DNA of 64,000 nt from Fluviicola chungangensis (GTDB lineage Bacteria; Bacteroidota; Bacteroidia; Flavobacteriales_D; Crocinitomicaceae), in the NCBI RefSeq assembly GCF_007558725.1, contig NZ_VLPL01000012.1, positions 1-64,000 of the forward strand, in the 5' to 3' direction. Both the position numbers and the translations under genes were made by a program. Below the pieces are notes generated by a model, which saw only the letters and a list, made by a program, of their open reading frames with translations, searched no databases and was not told the origin of the DNA. Below are positions 50,024-59,351 of the stretch, in pieces. The first letter of the stretch is position 1. Every line of letters begins with the position of its first letter.

Positions 50024-52429
50024 ATGAATAGACACATTAAAAAAGTGGCAATTTTAGGATCCGGAGTAATGGGTTCCAGAATTGCTTGTCACTTTGCCAA
50101 TGTCGGATGTGAGGTATTGCTTCTGGACATTCTTCCAAAAGAGCCCAATGATACGGAAAAGTCAAAGGGTCTGACGCTTGAAAGCAAAGCGGTCAGGAAC
50201 CGCATTGTCAATGAAGCCCTGCAATTTGCGCTCACTTCAAATCCTTCTCCGATTTATCGCAAGTCTTTCGCATCCCGGATTCAAACGGGAAACTTTGAAG
50301 ACGACATGGCAAAAATTGCAGAAGTCGATTGGATCATCGAAGTGGTAATCGAACGGCTGGATATCAAACAGCAGGTGTTTGCAAATGTGGAGAAATTCCG
50401 TAAACCGGGAACCTTAATTTCTACAAATACTTCGGGAATCCCGATCCATTTGATGTTGGACGGAAGATCCGAGGATTTCAAAAAGCACTTTGCCGGTACA
50501 CACTTTTTCAATCCTCCAAGGTATCTGCCTTTACTGGAAATCATTCCAACGAAAGAAACGGCTCCGGAGATCATTGATTTCTATATGTCATTCGGGTCCA
50601 AAATTCTTGGAAAGAAAACCGTTTTATGTAAAGATACGCCGGCATTCATTGCGAACCGGGTCGGTGTTTACAGCATTATGGCTTTGTTCCACACCGTGGA
50701 GGAAATGGATCTTACGATCGAAGAAGTCGATAAATTAACAGGTCCTGTTTTGGGAAGACCCAAATCGGCAACATTCCGCACTTGTGACGTGGTTGGACTG
50801 GACACCCTGGTTCATGTGGCGAACGGACTAAAAGAAAACTGCCCGAATGACGAAGAAAATGCATTATTCGAGGTTCCTTCCTTTGTGCAGAAAATGGTTG
50901 ATAATAATTGGCTCGGAAGTAAGACCAAACAAGGTTTCTTCAAGAAAACCACTGATACCGATGGCAAAAAGGTTTACCTGGCTTTAAACCTGAAGACCAT
51001 GGAATATGAACCAAGTAAAAAAGTTTCTTTCCCTACTTTGGAACTGACCAAAGCCATTGACGATTTGGAACAACGCACCAAAATGTTGTTCATGGGAATG
51101 GATAAAGCCGGAGAATTTTACCGTAAGACGTTCGGCGGCTTGTTTGCATACGTTACCAATCGGATTCCGGAAATCTCCGATGACCTGTATAAAATTGATG
51201 ATGCGCTCAAAGCAGGATTCGGTTGGGAATTGGGTCCCTTTGAAACGTGGGACATCCTGGGCTTTAAACAAGGAAAAGAACTGGTTGAAAAAGCCGGAAA
51301 AAAATTACCTGCCTGGGTCGATGAAATGGAAGCATCCGGATTTACTGCTTTTTACAAAACGGAAAACGGAAAACGCCTGTATTACAATCAACAAAGCAAG
51401 TCCTACGAAATCATTCCGGGGACAGAAAATTTGGTCTCACTTCAGGCATTGCGAGCTTCCAATAAAGTTTGGGGAAATTCGGATACTACATTGGTAGATC
51501 TGGGAGACGGAATTCTCAACCTGGAATTCCATACTAAGATGAACACCATTGGCGGCGGCGTGATTGAGGGAATCAACAAATCCATCGAACTGGCTGAAAA
51601 AGAATACAAAGGCCTGGTCATTTCAAATACAGGTGCAAACTTTTCAGCCGGTGCGAACGTGGGAATGATCTTCATGATGGCAGCCGAACAGGATTATGAC
51701 GAATTGAATTTTGCTGTAAAAACCTTCCAGGATACCATGATGCGTGTCCGGTATTCCAATATCCCGGTAATCGTTGCTCCCCACAACATGGCCTTAGGAG
51801 GAGGCTGTGAACTTTCCATGCATTCGGACAAAGTAGTTGCACATGCAGAGCTTTACATGGGCTTGGTTGAATTCGGTGTCGGCCTGATTCCAGGAGGAGG
51901 TGGTTCCAAAGAATTTGCAAAACGTTTTTCGGAGGAATTAAAAGAGGGGGATATCAAAATCAACCGTTTGCGTGAACGCTTCCTTTCTATTGGTCAGGCA
52001 AAGGTTTCCACCTCTGCTTACGAAGCGTTTGATTTGGGTTACCTGCGTACCGGAACTGATGAGGTGGTCGTTTCCCGCGAATATCAATTGACAAGGGCCA
52101 AAGCTGCAGCCTTGGAATTGGCAAACAAAGGATACATTGCGCCAAAAAGAGAAAAGAACATCACCGTTCTCGGACAAGAAGGACTCGGGATTATTTATGT
52201 CGGGGCAAACTCTATGAAATCCGGACATTACATGTCTGAGCACGACCAGGTAATTTCAGAGAAACTGGGCTGGGTAATGTGTGGTGGCGACCTGAGTGAA
52301 AACACACTTGTTTCCGAACAATATTTACTGGACCTGGAACGAAAAGCATTCGTCGAATTGTGCCAGCAGCGCAAAACATTGGAACGATTGGAAAGCTTGG
52401 TGAAATCAGGAAAGATTTTGAGGAACTAA
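50024..52429 (+). CDS. 3-hydroxyacyl-CoA dehydrogenase / enoyl-CoA hydratase, FadN-like
   Basis: A bifunctional beta-oxidation enzyme of 801 residues. The dehydrogenase comes first: Rossmann motif GSGVMGSRIA (10-19), then GTHFFNPPRYLPLLEII and PAFIANRVGVYS. The crotonase domain is C-terminal (about 485-720) with GANFSAGANVGM and FGVGLIPGGGGSKEF. This order is the reverse of FadB and matches Bacillus FadN. It hydrates enoyl-CoA and oxidises the product. The thiolase gene follows after 95 bases, in which a G/C-rich hairpin element sits. Confidence 0.92.
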   Translation: MNRHIKKVAILGSGVMGSRIACHFANVGCEVLLLDILPKEPNDTEKSKGLTLESKAVRNRIVNEALQFALTSNPSPIYRKSFASRIQTGNFEDDMAKIAEVDWIIEVVIERLDIKQQVFANVEKFRKPGTLISTNTSGIPIHLMLDGRSEDFKKHFAGTHFFNPPRYLPLLEIIPTKETAPEIIDFYMSFGSKILGKKTVLCKDTPAFIANRVGVYSIMALFHTVEEMDLTIEEVDKLTGPVLGRPKSATFRTCDVVGLDTLVHVANGLKENCPNDEENALFEVPSFVQKMVDNNWLGSKTKQGFFKKTTDTDGKKVYLALNLKTMEYEPSKKVSFPTLELTKAIDDLEQRTKMLFMGMDKAGEFYRKTFGGLFAYVTNRIPEISDDLYKIDDALKAGFGWELGPFETWDILGFKQGKELVEKAGKKLPAWVDEMEASGFTAFYKTENGKRLYYNQQSKSYEIIPGTENLVSLQALRASNKVWGNSDTTLVDLGDGILNLEFHTKMNTIGGGVIEGINKSIELAEKEYKGLVISNTGANFSAGANVGMIFMMAAEQDYDELNFAVKTFQDTMMRVRYSNIPVIVAPHNMALGGGCELSMHSDKVVAHAELYMGLVEFGVGLIPGGGGSKEFAKRFSEELKEGDIKINRLRERFLSIGQAKVSTSAYEAFDLGYLRTGTDEVVVSREYQLTRAKAAALELANKGYIAPKREKNITVLGQEGLGIIYVGANSMKSGHYMSEHDQVISEKLGWVMCGGDLSENTLVSEQYLLDLERKAFVELCQQRKTLERLESLVKSGKILRN

Positions 52430-52435
52430 ACGCTT

Positions 52436-52497
52436 CCCTCCTTTGAAGGGGGACCAAAGGGGGAGGTCACCCTCCTTTATCCTCCCTCAAGGGAGGA
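52436..52497. repeat. CCTCC/GGAGG hairpin cluster between fadN-like and fadA-like genes
   Basis: CCTCCTT pairs with AAGGGGG (52437-52452), and CCTCCC with GGGAGG (52481-52486, 52491-52496). Between them CCAAAGGGGGAGG and CCTCCTTT can form alternative pairs. The same words, such as GAAGGGGGACC, recur as intergenic repeats in Bacteroidota genomes, from memory. In an operon it could cause partial termination or protect mRNA ends. Confidence 0.55.
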
Positions 52498-52524
52498 ATT
52501 AGATTAATCAAAAAAGAAAACAAC

Positions 52525-53706
52525 ATGTCAAACAAAGCATATATCGTAGCGGGATTCCGCTCAGCAGTTGGAAAAGCAGGAAAGGGAGGATTTCGGTTCT
52601 TCCGTCCCGATGATTTAGCAACCCGAGTAATTGAACATTTGGTTGCCAGCGTTCCACAAGTAGAAAAAACACGTATCGATGACGTCATTGTCGGAAATGC
52701 AACTCCGGAAGCGGAGCAAGGATTAAATGTCGGGCGCTTGATCTCTTTAATGGGATTGAAGACGGATAAAGTTCCCGGGATGACGGTCAATCGCTATTGT
52801 TCTTCGGGTTTGGAGACCATTGCACTCGCCCAGGCGAAAATTGAAGCCGGAATGGCAGATTGCATCATCGCCGGTGGAGTAGAATCTATGTCTGTAATGC
52901 CCATGGGCGGATGGAGAATTGTTCCGAATCCGAAAGTAGGAAAAGAAAACCCGACCTGGTATTGGGGAATGGGACTGACTGCCGAAGCCGTCGCAACACA
53001 ATTCAACGTAAGCCGGGAAGATCAGGATCTTTTCTCACTAAAATCACACGAAAAGGCCTTAAAAGCTATTGCAGAGGGAAAATTCAAGGAAGACATCGTC
53101 CCGATCGAAGTGGAGAATATCTTTTTGGATGAAAACGAAAAAAGACAGACTAAAAAGTTCCTTGTCGACACGGATGAGGGACCACGGGTTTCTACCATGG
53201 AGGGATTGGCAAAATTACGTCCCGTTTTTGATGCGATGGGAAGTGTAACAGCCGGTAACTCCTCTCAAACGTCCGACGGTGCAGCTTTCGTAATGGTGAT
53301 GTCGGAGAAAATGGTGAAAGAATTAAACATTGAACCGATTGCCCGTTTGGTCAGTTATGCCGTTGTAGGTGTGGAACCGAGAATCATGGGAATCGGGCCG
53401 GTAGATGCCATCCCGAAAGCATTGAAGCAGGCCGGTATGAATCTGAATGACATCCATCTCTTTGAATTAAACGAGGCATTCGCATCCCAGTCTTTGGCAG
53501 TAATCCGTGAGGTGGGACTGAACCCGGATATCGTGAACGTAAACGGCGGAGCAATCGCTTTAGGTCACCCGCTGGGATGTACCGGAGCAAAATTGACTGT
53601 TCAGATCATGAATGAATTGCGCAGAAGAAAGCAAAAATATGGCGTGGTAACAATGTGTGTCGGAACCGGACAAGGAGCTGCAGGAGTGATTGAGCTATTG
53701 AAATAA
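52525..53706 (+). CDS. Acetyl-CoA acyltransferase (thiolase), FadA type
   Basis: Cleaves 3-oxoacyl-CoA to acetyl-CoA and a shortened acyl-CoA. The 393 residues contain the nucleophile Cys92 in NRYCSSGLETIA, the GGVESMSVMPMG segment, the His in NGGAIALGHPLGCTGA and the second Cys in MCVGTGQGAAG. It forms the second half of the FadN-FadA pair. The acyl-CoA dehydrogenase that often follows in Bacteroidota is absent; instead a strong terminator closes the unit. Confidence 0.95.
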   Translation: MSNKAYIVAGFRSAVGKAGKGGFRFFRPDDLATRVIEHLVASVPQVEKTRIDDVIVGNATPEAEQGLNVGRLISLMGLKTDKVPGMTVNRYCSSGLETIALAQAKIEAGMADCIIAGGVESMSVMPMGGWRIVPNPKVGKENPTWYWGMGLTAEAVATQFNVSREDQDLFSLKSHEKALKAIAEGKFKEDIVPIEVENIFLDENEKRQTKKFLVDTDEGPRVSTMEGLAKLRPVFDAMGSVTAGNSSQTSDGAAFVMVMSEKMVKELNIEPIARLVSYAVVGVEPRIMGIGPVDAIPKALKQAGMNLNDIHLFELNEAFASQSLAVIREVGLNPDIVNVNGGAIALGHPLGCTGAKLTVQIMNELRRRKQKYGVVTMCVGTGQGAAGVIELLK

Positions 53707-53722
53707 GTTAACAAGTCATTAA

Positions 53723-53758
53723 AAAAACGCCATTTGTCCTTTGATGAATGGCGTTTTT
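53723..53758 (+). terminator. Rho-independent terminator after fadA-like gene
   Basis: A 12-bp stem, AAAAACGCCATT (53723-53734) with AATGGCGTTTTT (53747-53758), around a 12-base loop, ends in a T run. Confidence 0.9.
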
Positions 53759-53818
53759 CCTGTTATAATTTTTTAAAAACGCAAATGCAACTGGCTTTTT
53801 CTTAATTTCGAAAGAAAT

Positions 53819-54877
53819 ATGGACAATACGCCTCAGAAAATAGCGAAAGTACAAATGACCAGCCACGCGCTGATCATCGCTTCCATTCTGGTTATTATCC
53901 TGTATTTGGGACGAAGTCTGATCATCCCATTGATTTTCGGGATCATTTTATGGCTCCTGATGCGGAAGATCCGTTCGCTTTTTTACATCATCGGATTCGG
54001 TGACAGGTGGTTTCCCAAATGGTTAAAAACACTTCTGAGTTCAGCGATTCTTTTTTCATTGGTTTGGGTGATCGGCATGATCTTCGAACGCAACATCCAG
54101 GAACTCATCAAATATTCGGATATCTATGGGAAGAATTTTACCACGATTATCCGGGAATTCGACAGCTCTTCGGCTTATAAAATCGAAGATATTGCGAAAA
54201 GCTTCAATTCCAATGATCTGATCAATCAATACATGGCCTCGGTGATCGCTTCGCTTCAAACCATTATTTCGAACGTCATCATCGTCCTGATTTACATGTT
54301 GTTCATCATTATGGAGGAATCATCTTTCAAGCATAAAGTAAGAGCCCTATTCCCAAACCCGGCTGCATACGATGAACGCCTGCTGGTTATCAGACGCATT
54401 GAAAAAGCGATCACGAATTATTTGGGGATCAAATCACTCATTGCCCTGATCGCATCGACGATCTCCTATTCCATTTTTACGTTAACCGGGTTGAATGCTC
54501 CTTTCTTCTGGGCACTACTAGTTTTCATGTTCAGTTTTATTCCGTTTTTCGGAGTCCTGATCAGTTCATTCCTGCCCGCTTTGTTTGCCATCATTCAATT
54601 TGCCGGATACAGCGAATCGCTGATTATTCTATTCAGTGTGGGATCGATCCAGTTCATTGCCGGAAATATTATCGAACCGAAAATCATGGGAAACACCATG
54701 AACGTAAGTCCTCTTGTAGTCATCCTGTCTTTGGGATTTTGGGGATTCATCTGGGGATTGCCCGGAATGTTCCTGAGCGTTCCGATTACCGTGATCATGG
54801 TCATCGTTTTTTCGAAATTTCAATCGACGCGGGGAATCGCGATCATTCTTTCTGAACGAGGAGAAATTGAACATTAA
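53819..54877 (+). CDS. AI-2E/PerM-family membrane transporter
   Basis: A polytopic inner-membrane protein of 352 residues with the family layout: two or three N-terminal spans (ALIIASILVIILYLG, LIIPLIFGIILWLLM), a cytoplasmic/periplasmic helical insert (about 85-155), then spans ending with FSFIPFFGVLISSFLPALFA, GNIIEPKIMGNTM and GFWGFIWGLPGMFL. Family members act as AI-2 exporters, Na+/H+ antiporters or permeases of unknown substrate. Its stop overlaps the next ATG by one base (TAATG). Confidence 0.9.
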   Translation: MDNTPQKIAKVQMTSHALIIASILVIILYLGRSLIIPLIFGIILWLLMRKIRSLFYIIGFGDRWFPKWLKTLLSSAILFSLVWVIGMIFERNIQELIKYSDIYGKNFTTIIREFDSSSAYKIEDIAKSFNSNDLINQYMASVIASLQTIISNVIIVLIYMLFIIMEESSFKHKVRALFPNPAAYDERLLVIRRIEKAITNYLGIKSLIALIASTISYSIFTLTGLNAPFFWALLVFMFSFIPFFGVLISSFLPALFAIIQFAGYSESLIILFSVGSIQFIAGNIIEPKIMGNTMNVSPLVVILSLGFWGFIWGLPGMFLSVPITVIMVIVFSKFQSTRGIAIILSERGEIEH

Positions 54878-56073
54878 TGAAAACTGTTCTAATTACATAT
54901 TTTACATTGTTTTCTTTGTTTTCAGTTGCTCAATTCGAAAATGAGAATGAGCAAAAAACCGTATTCGGCGGAACGTATGTGATTGCAAAAAATGCTGCCG
55001 GACAAGTCGGGATCAAATCGAAAGACGGAAAAGAAGTCGTACCATTAGTTTACAACAAGATTATTGAAAACAGCCTTGGATTATTCGTGTTTAAAGTCAA
55101 CAAATCCAATGGTTACGAACGCTCCTATTCCCTGGGGTATTACAACAAACAGTTCAAGCAAATCCTTCCTTGTCAATACGGCAGCCTGTTTGCACTTGAG
55201 GGTGGATTGATCATCGCATCTCAGAATTCGGACAAGAAATTCGGATTAGTCGATACAATCGGCCGGATCATCATTCCTTTTGAATACGAAGAAATGTCAG
55301 CACCGAGTGAAGGATTATTTCTCACCAAGCTGGACGGAAAATTCGGATACATCAACAAGAAAAACAACATCGTTATTGATCACGAATTCACCTACGCCAG
55401 TCCATTTTCCCAAGGCCTGGCAGCAGCCAGTAAATCCAAATTAATCGGCTTCATCAACCGAAAGGGCGATTTTGTGATCAAAGAACGATTCACTTCCGCA
55501 GATGATTTCGCCTATGGTTATGCCCAGGTCTTTTTCTACAACCAAACCAGCGTGGTCAATTCGGACGGAGAAATTCTCTTTCCCTTCATTTTTAGAAGTA
55601 TTCACTCGGTAGGCAACGGTCAGTTCGTATTTGAAGCAAATGAAAACCTCCGGAATACACTGGAGACCACACTTCCGAAATTGCAAATTGCGCAAAGACT
55701 GGAAGAACTTTCACAATACGACTCATTAATCACAACCATGGACTCAGAGATTGATTCGGAAATCCTGGAAGAGAAGTTTATGGGAGTTATGAATGCGATC
55801 GGGCAATTGATCGGTGGAAACGAATTTAAACAAGTGATTCATCTTCATTCGGAAGGAACACAGCAATTGTATGCGGTCCAAAAGAAATCAGATGCAGAAA
55901 ACGAAAACAGCAACTACCATTTTGCCCTAATGGATGAAAACGGAAGAATCCTGACCGAATACCGCTTTTTTGACGTGAAACCGGATGAAAAAATAGTGAT
56001 TGAAGAAACTGAAAAAGGATTTGTGAGCTATCATGTTGATCCGACCGGGAATCTAACCAAGGTGGAAGAGTAA
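54877..56073 (+). CDS. WG-repeat protein, exported
   Basis: The 398 residues begin with a signal peptide (about 1-18, ending SVAQ). Residues about 35-245 contain WG-repeat units: QVGIKSKDGKEVVPLVYN, KFGLVDTIGRIIIPFEYE, KFGYINKKNNIVI, and IGFINRKGDFVIKERF. The C-terminal 150 residues are a non-repeat domain with helical and strand segments (ALMDENGRILTEYRFF at the end). WG repeats form small beta-propeller-like folds of unknown ligand. It is coupled by a 1-base overlap to the PerM-like gene. Confidence 0.85.
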   Translation: MKTVLITYFTLFSLFSVAQFENENEQKTVFGGTYVIAKNAAGQVGIKSKDGKEVVPLVYNKIIENSLGLFVFKVNKSNGYERSYSLGYYNKQFKQILPCQYGSLFALEGGLIIASQNSDKKFGLVDTIGRIIIPFEYEEMSAPSEGLFLTKLDGKFGYINKKNNIVIDHEFTYASPFSQGLAAASKSKLIGFINRKGDFVIKERFTSADDFAYGYAQVFFYNQTSVVNSDGEILFPFIFRSIHSVGNGQFVFEANENLRNTLETTLPKLQIAQRLEELSQYDSLITTMDSEIDSEILEEKFMGVMNAIGQLIGGNEFKQVIHLHSEGTQQLYAVQKKSDAENENSNYHFALMDENGRILTEYRFFDVKPDEKIVIEETEKGFVSYHVDPTGNLTKVEE

Positions 56074-56082
56074 ATCGCGCTA

Positions 56083-56119
56083 ATCTGCTGTTGCAGATCT
56101 TATCGAAAGCTCTGCTTTC
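56083..56119. terminator. Two small tandem hairpins between convergent genes
   Basis: ATCTGC/GCAGAT (56083-56088, 56093-56098) and GAAAGC/GCTTTC (56105-56110, 56114-56119) each have six perfect pairs. Neither has a strong T run on both sides; together they are the only termination candidates between the WG-repeat gene and the OstA-like gene. Confidence 0.4.
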
Positions 56120-56121
56120 TC

Positions 56122-57729
56122 TTATTTATTTCTTACACCGGGATCTTTCTTCTCTTCTACCATTTCTGAGGGAACTTTCCGCGGTTCCAGCAATTCTTGC
56201 CAGGTTTTCGGCCGAAGTAACGGGTTCCACTTAAATTCCTTCAGGAATTGTTCTTCAGGGTTGATCTTATCGATCGGATAAAATTTCCCGTCAGGTTGAT
56301 TGATGTAGGTGATTCCAACCACTTCCCCGCTATCCAGGTAAACCTTCAGATCGGTTGAATAAATGCGGTTTAATCCCATACGTTTCACCACAACAGCAGA
56401 ATCCGTCTTTTCTTCCTCTTCCGGGTAAAAAATGGTTTTCGCCTGACCGTTTACATCCGAACGTACCAACTCATTGTTCTTAAAATAGGACCAGATCTCT
56501 TTCCCGGACAATTGATTATAATACCTGCCGGAATCCAGTTCATTTGCAGCGAAAGCATGCGGATAAAGATGCGCTTTATCGATCAGTGTATCGTTTTTAA
56601 TAAACACCCGGATCGTGTCGCCGATCAATTCGGAATTGTAACTCCAGAAATGCGCATTTCCCCACAAATCCATGATACTATCCGTTTTTTTATAATCCAG
56701 TGAATCAGCTACACCCTGAATCTTGTTTTGAAAGATCCGCACATCCCTTCCTCCACGAATTCGCAGCGTTTTTTCCAGTGTATCGCGCAAGTGAACCAAG
56801 GTATCAGCCCGCAGGAAAAGCGTGTCTTTTGATTTCATGATCCGGATCAGAGGATAATCTGTTAAAACATCCGTTAGTGTCTTTCCGTCAGAAGTAAAAA
56901 AGCCCGCATTGAATTGTACTTTTTGAGCCGTATCCAGCATCTGGACATTTCCCCTTCCTTCGGCAAATTTTCTTTTCGGAGCATAATACAAACTGTCCCC
57001 GGTAATCACCCTCGGTATCTGTTCGATTTTCGCATGACTGGTGAGCAATCCTTCTTCCGTTTCTACATGATACCAGCCCTTGTCGCAATAAAATTTCGCG
57101 TCTTTGGTAGTACCAACTGTAGGGCCGTAAAAAAACACTTTATGGACCAGGTAATTGTAATGCAATGTATCCGTGGTCAGTTTCAGCTCATCGCTTTTGT
57201 AAACGACATTTCCTTTAAAAAAGGCTTCTTCCGTATTGGGGTAAAAATAACCATACACACTTGTGAGCACCTCATTGGTAGTAATGTTTTCAAGGCGTCC
57301 TTTATTTCGGTAAATGGCTTTTGAGCTTCTTGCGTCGTAATCCAGAGAATCAGTCGTCAGTTTGTACTCCCTGTCACGAATCCGTACATGTCCCCACAAT
57401 TTTGCCAGGCGTGTTTTTCCATTGTAATACATCGAATCGCAAAACAAATTCAGTGTATCGGCTTTGTTGATCTGTACCTTTCCGTAAGCCCACACTTCTC
57501 CCGTCCGTTCCTTGTAATGCGCCGAATCACAAAACATCACATTTCCCTGGTACTTAAAGTTCAGGAATCCGGTCAGACGCTGCTTTCCGGTTTTATCATC
57601 ATAGGAAAGTTTTTTTGCGCCGGGTAACAATTCCAGCCAGGATCCCTGCCCATATGAAAACTGCGCGCACACAAAAATTGCGCTTAAAGAAAGCGCAATT
57701 CGATAAAGGTATGTATTGAATAATTTCAA
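56122..57729 (-). CDS. OstA-like (LptA/LptD N-terminal domain) periplasmic protein
   Basis: The 535 residues have a signal peptide ending SYGQ (28) and a long stretch of short beta strands typical of the OstA/LptA jelly-roll (GNVMFCDSAHYKERTGEVWA, LFCDSMYYNGKTRLAKLWGH, LTTDSLDYDARSSKAIYRN). Such proteins bridge LPS across the periplasm in the Lpt pathway; Bacteroidota carry this longer version. It starts on the base after the purA stop, at the end of a four-gene operon (fur-STAS-purA-ostA). The LPS role is inferred from fold. Confidence 0.87.
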   Translation of the reverse strand: MKLFNTYLYRIALSLSAIFVCAQFSYGQGSWLELLPGAKKLSYDDKTGKQRLTGFLNFKYQGNVMFCDSAHYKERTGEVWAYGKVQINKADTLNLFCDSMYYNGKTRLAKLWGHVRIRDREYKLTTDSLDYDARSSKAIYRNKGRLENITTNEVLTSVYGYFYPNTEEAFFKGNVVYKSDELKLTTDTLHYNYLVHKVFFYGPTVGTTKDAKFYCDKGWYHVETEEGLLTSHAKIEQIPRVITGDSLYYAPKRKFAEGRGNVQMLDTAQKVQFNAGFFTSDGKTLTDVLTDYPLIRIMKSKDTLFLRADTLVHLRDTLEKTLRIRGGRDVRIFQNKIQGVADSLDYKKTDSIMDLWGNAHFWSYNSELIGDTIRVFIKNDTLIDKAHLYPHAFAANELDSGRYYNQLSGKEIWSYFKNNELVRSDVNGQAKTIFYPEEEEKTDSAVVVKRMGLNRIYSTDLKVYLDSGEVVGITYINQPDGKFYPIDKINPEEQFLKEFKWNPLLRPKTWQELLEPRKVPSEMVEEKKDPGVRNK

Positions 57730-59001
57730 TTATCTCGTTGCCAAAGTTTGTTTGCGGTCCGGTCCTACCGAAACGGTTTTTACGGGCACTTGCAAATGTT
57801 GTTCCAAATAGTTGACATAATTTTTCAATGCTTCCGGAGCATCCGCAAACGAAGACAATCCTGTCAGGTCCTTATTCCATCCCGGGATATCCTCGTAAAC
57901 AGGCTCAATCGTTACTCCGTCAATATCGTATGGCATGTAATCCTGCTCCACGCCGTCCACTTTGTATTTCGTACATGCACGGATCGTGTCAAAAGTATCG
58001 AGAACATCTGCTTTCATCATGGCCAATTCAGTCACTCCATTGATCATGATCGCGTATTTCATTGCCGGAAGATCGATCCATCCACAACGACGTGGTCTTC
58101 CCGTAGTGGAACCGAATTCTCTTCCTTCCTGGCGGATCTTTTCCCCCACTTCATCCTCCAATTCCGTTGGAAAAGGTCCTGAACCGACACGCGTACAATA
58201 CGCTTTGAAAATCCCGATCACATCCCCGATTTTCGACGGTGCGATTCCCAACCCGGTACAGGTCCCTGCCGTCACCGTATTCGAAGAAGTAACAAAAGGA
58301 TACGTTCCGAAGTCGATATCCAGCATAGTTCCCTGGGCTCCTTCCGCCAGGATCTTTTTGCCGGACTTCATGGCTTCGTTCAGGTATTGTTCGCTGTCCA
58401 CAGCTGTTAATCCTTTCAGGATCTCTACACCTTCCATCCACGGACCTTCCAACTCGGCCAGGTTGTATTCAAATCCTTCATAATGTTTCAGCATATTCAG
58501 GTGTTTTTCAACCAGGGCCGCATATTTCTCTTTGAAAGAAGGCAGGAAAATATCTCCCACACGCAACCCGTTTCTACCGGTTTTATCCATGTAAGTAGGC
58601 CCGATCCCTTTCAGGGTGCTTCCGATCTTATTTTTTCCTTTGGAAGCTTCAGAAGCCGCATCCAGTAACTTATGGGTCGGTAAGATCAAATGTGCTTTCC
58701 GGGAAACGATCAGGCGCTTCTTAATATCGATGTTGAACGGAGCCAGTTTTTCCAATTCTTTTTGGAATACAACCGGGTCGATCACCACTCCGTTCCCAAT
58801 TAAATTGATCACATTTTCATGAAAAATTCCGGAGGGAATGGTATGCAAGACATGTTTTACACCTTCGAACTCAAGTGTGTGACCGGCATTGGGCCCACCC
58901 TGAAAACGAGCAATAATATCGTATTGAGGAGTAAGAACATCTACAATTTTTCCTTTCCCCTCATCTCCCCATTGTAATCCTAAAAGAACATCTACTTTCA
59001 T
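57730..59001 (-). CDS. purA: Adenylosuccinate synthase
   Basis: Joins IMP and aspartate with GTP on the way to AMP. The 423 residues show the GTP-binding LQWGDEGKGK (9-18, catalytic Asp13), the catalytic His41 in GGPNAGHTLEF, GIGPTYMDKTGRNGLR, and STTGRPRRCGW. Secure identification. It overlaps the STAS gene upstream by 4 bases and abuts the OstA-like gene downstream with no gap. Confidence 0.97.
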   Translation of the reverse strand: MKVDVLLGLQWGDEGKGKIVDVLTPQYDIIARFQGGPNAGHTLEFEGVKHVLHTIPSGIFHENVINLIGNGVVIDPVVFQKELEKLAPFNIDIKKRLIVSRKAHLILPTHKLLDAASEASKGKNKIGSTLKGIGPTYMDKTGRNGLRVGDIFLPSFKEKYAALVEKHLNMLKHYEGFEYNLAELEGPWMEGVEILKGLTAVDSEQYLNEAMKSGKKILAEGAQGTMLDIDFGTYPFVTSSNTVTAGTCTGLGIAPSKIGDVIGIFKAYCTRVGSGPFPTELEDEVGEKIRQEGREFGSTTGRPRRCGWIDLPAMKYAIMINGVTELAMMKADVLDTFDTIRACTKYKVDGVEQDYMPYDIDGVTIEPVYEDIPGWNKDLTGLSSFADAPEALKNYVNYLEQHLQVPVKTVSVGPDRKQTLATR

Positions 59002-59351
59002 TTCTCTTTATTAAATTTTGCTTCAACTTCCTCTGTCGAATTGAAGCAGCTAAAAATTTCGTTTAATTTGGATATTTCGAACAACTTTTTGACCGTCGGC
59101 TGTAAATTCACCAATACACAATCCAATCCGGTCTTCCTTGCCCGGGTAAGGATCCGCACAAAGAAATTCAAACCGGTACTATTGCAATATTCCAATTTAG
59201 AACAATCGCACAAAACGGCTTTCAAATCTGCGGATACTGATTTTTCGATTTGATCAAGTGCATCTGACAAGCCTTCATCGGAAATAATTCTTCCTGAAAT
59301 TTTGACCAATACAAAATTCGATGACTTCGTTATTTCAAAACGGGTACTCAT
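58998..59351 (-). CDS. STAS-domain anti-anti-sigma factor-like protein
   Basis: A single STAS domain of 117 residues: LVKISGRIISDEGLSDALDQ, then KAVLCDCSKLEYCNSTGLNF, in which the Ser of CNSTG occupies the position phosphorylated in SpoIIAA/RsbV. It would be the substrate of an RsbU/SpoIIE phosphatase such as the one encoded at 39604-40851. It overlaps fur by one base and purA by four bases. No cognate kinase is near. Its target is unknown. Confidence 0.85.
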   Translation of the reverse strand: MSTRFEITKSSNFVLVKISGRIISDEGLSDALDQIEKSVSADLKAVLCDCSKLEYCNSTGLNFFVRILTRARKTGLDCVLVNLQPTVKKLFEISKLNEIFSCFNSTEEVEAKFNKEK

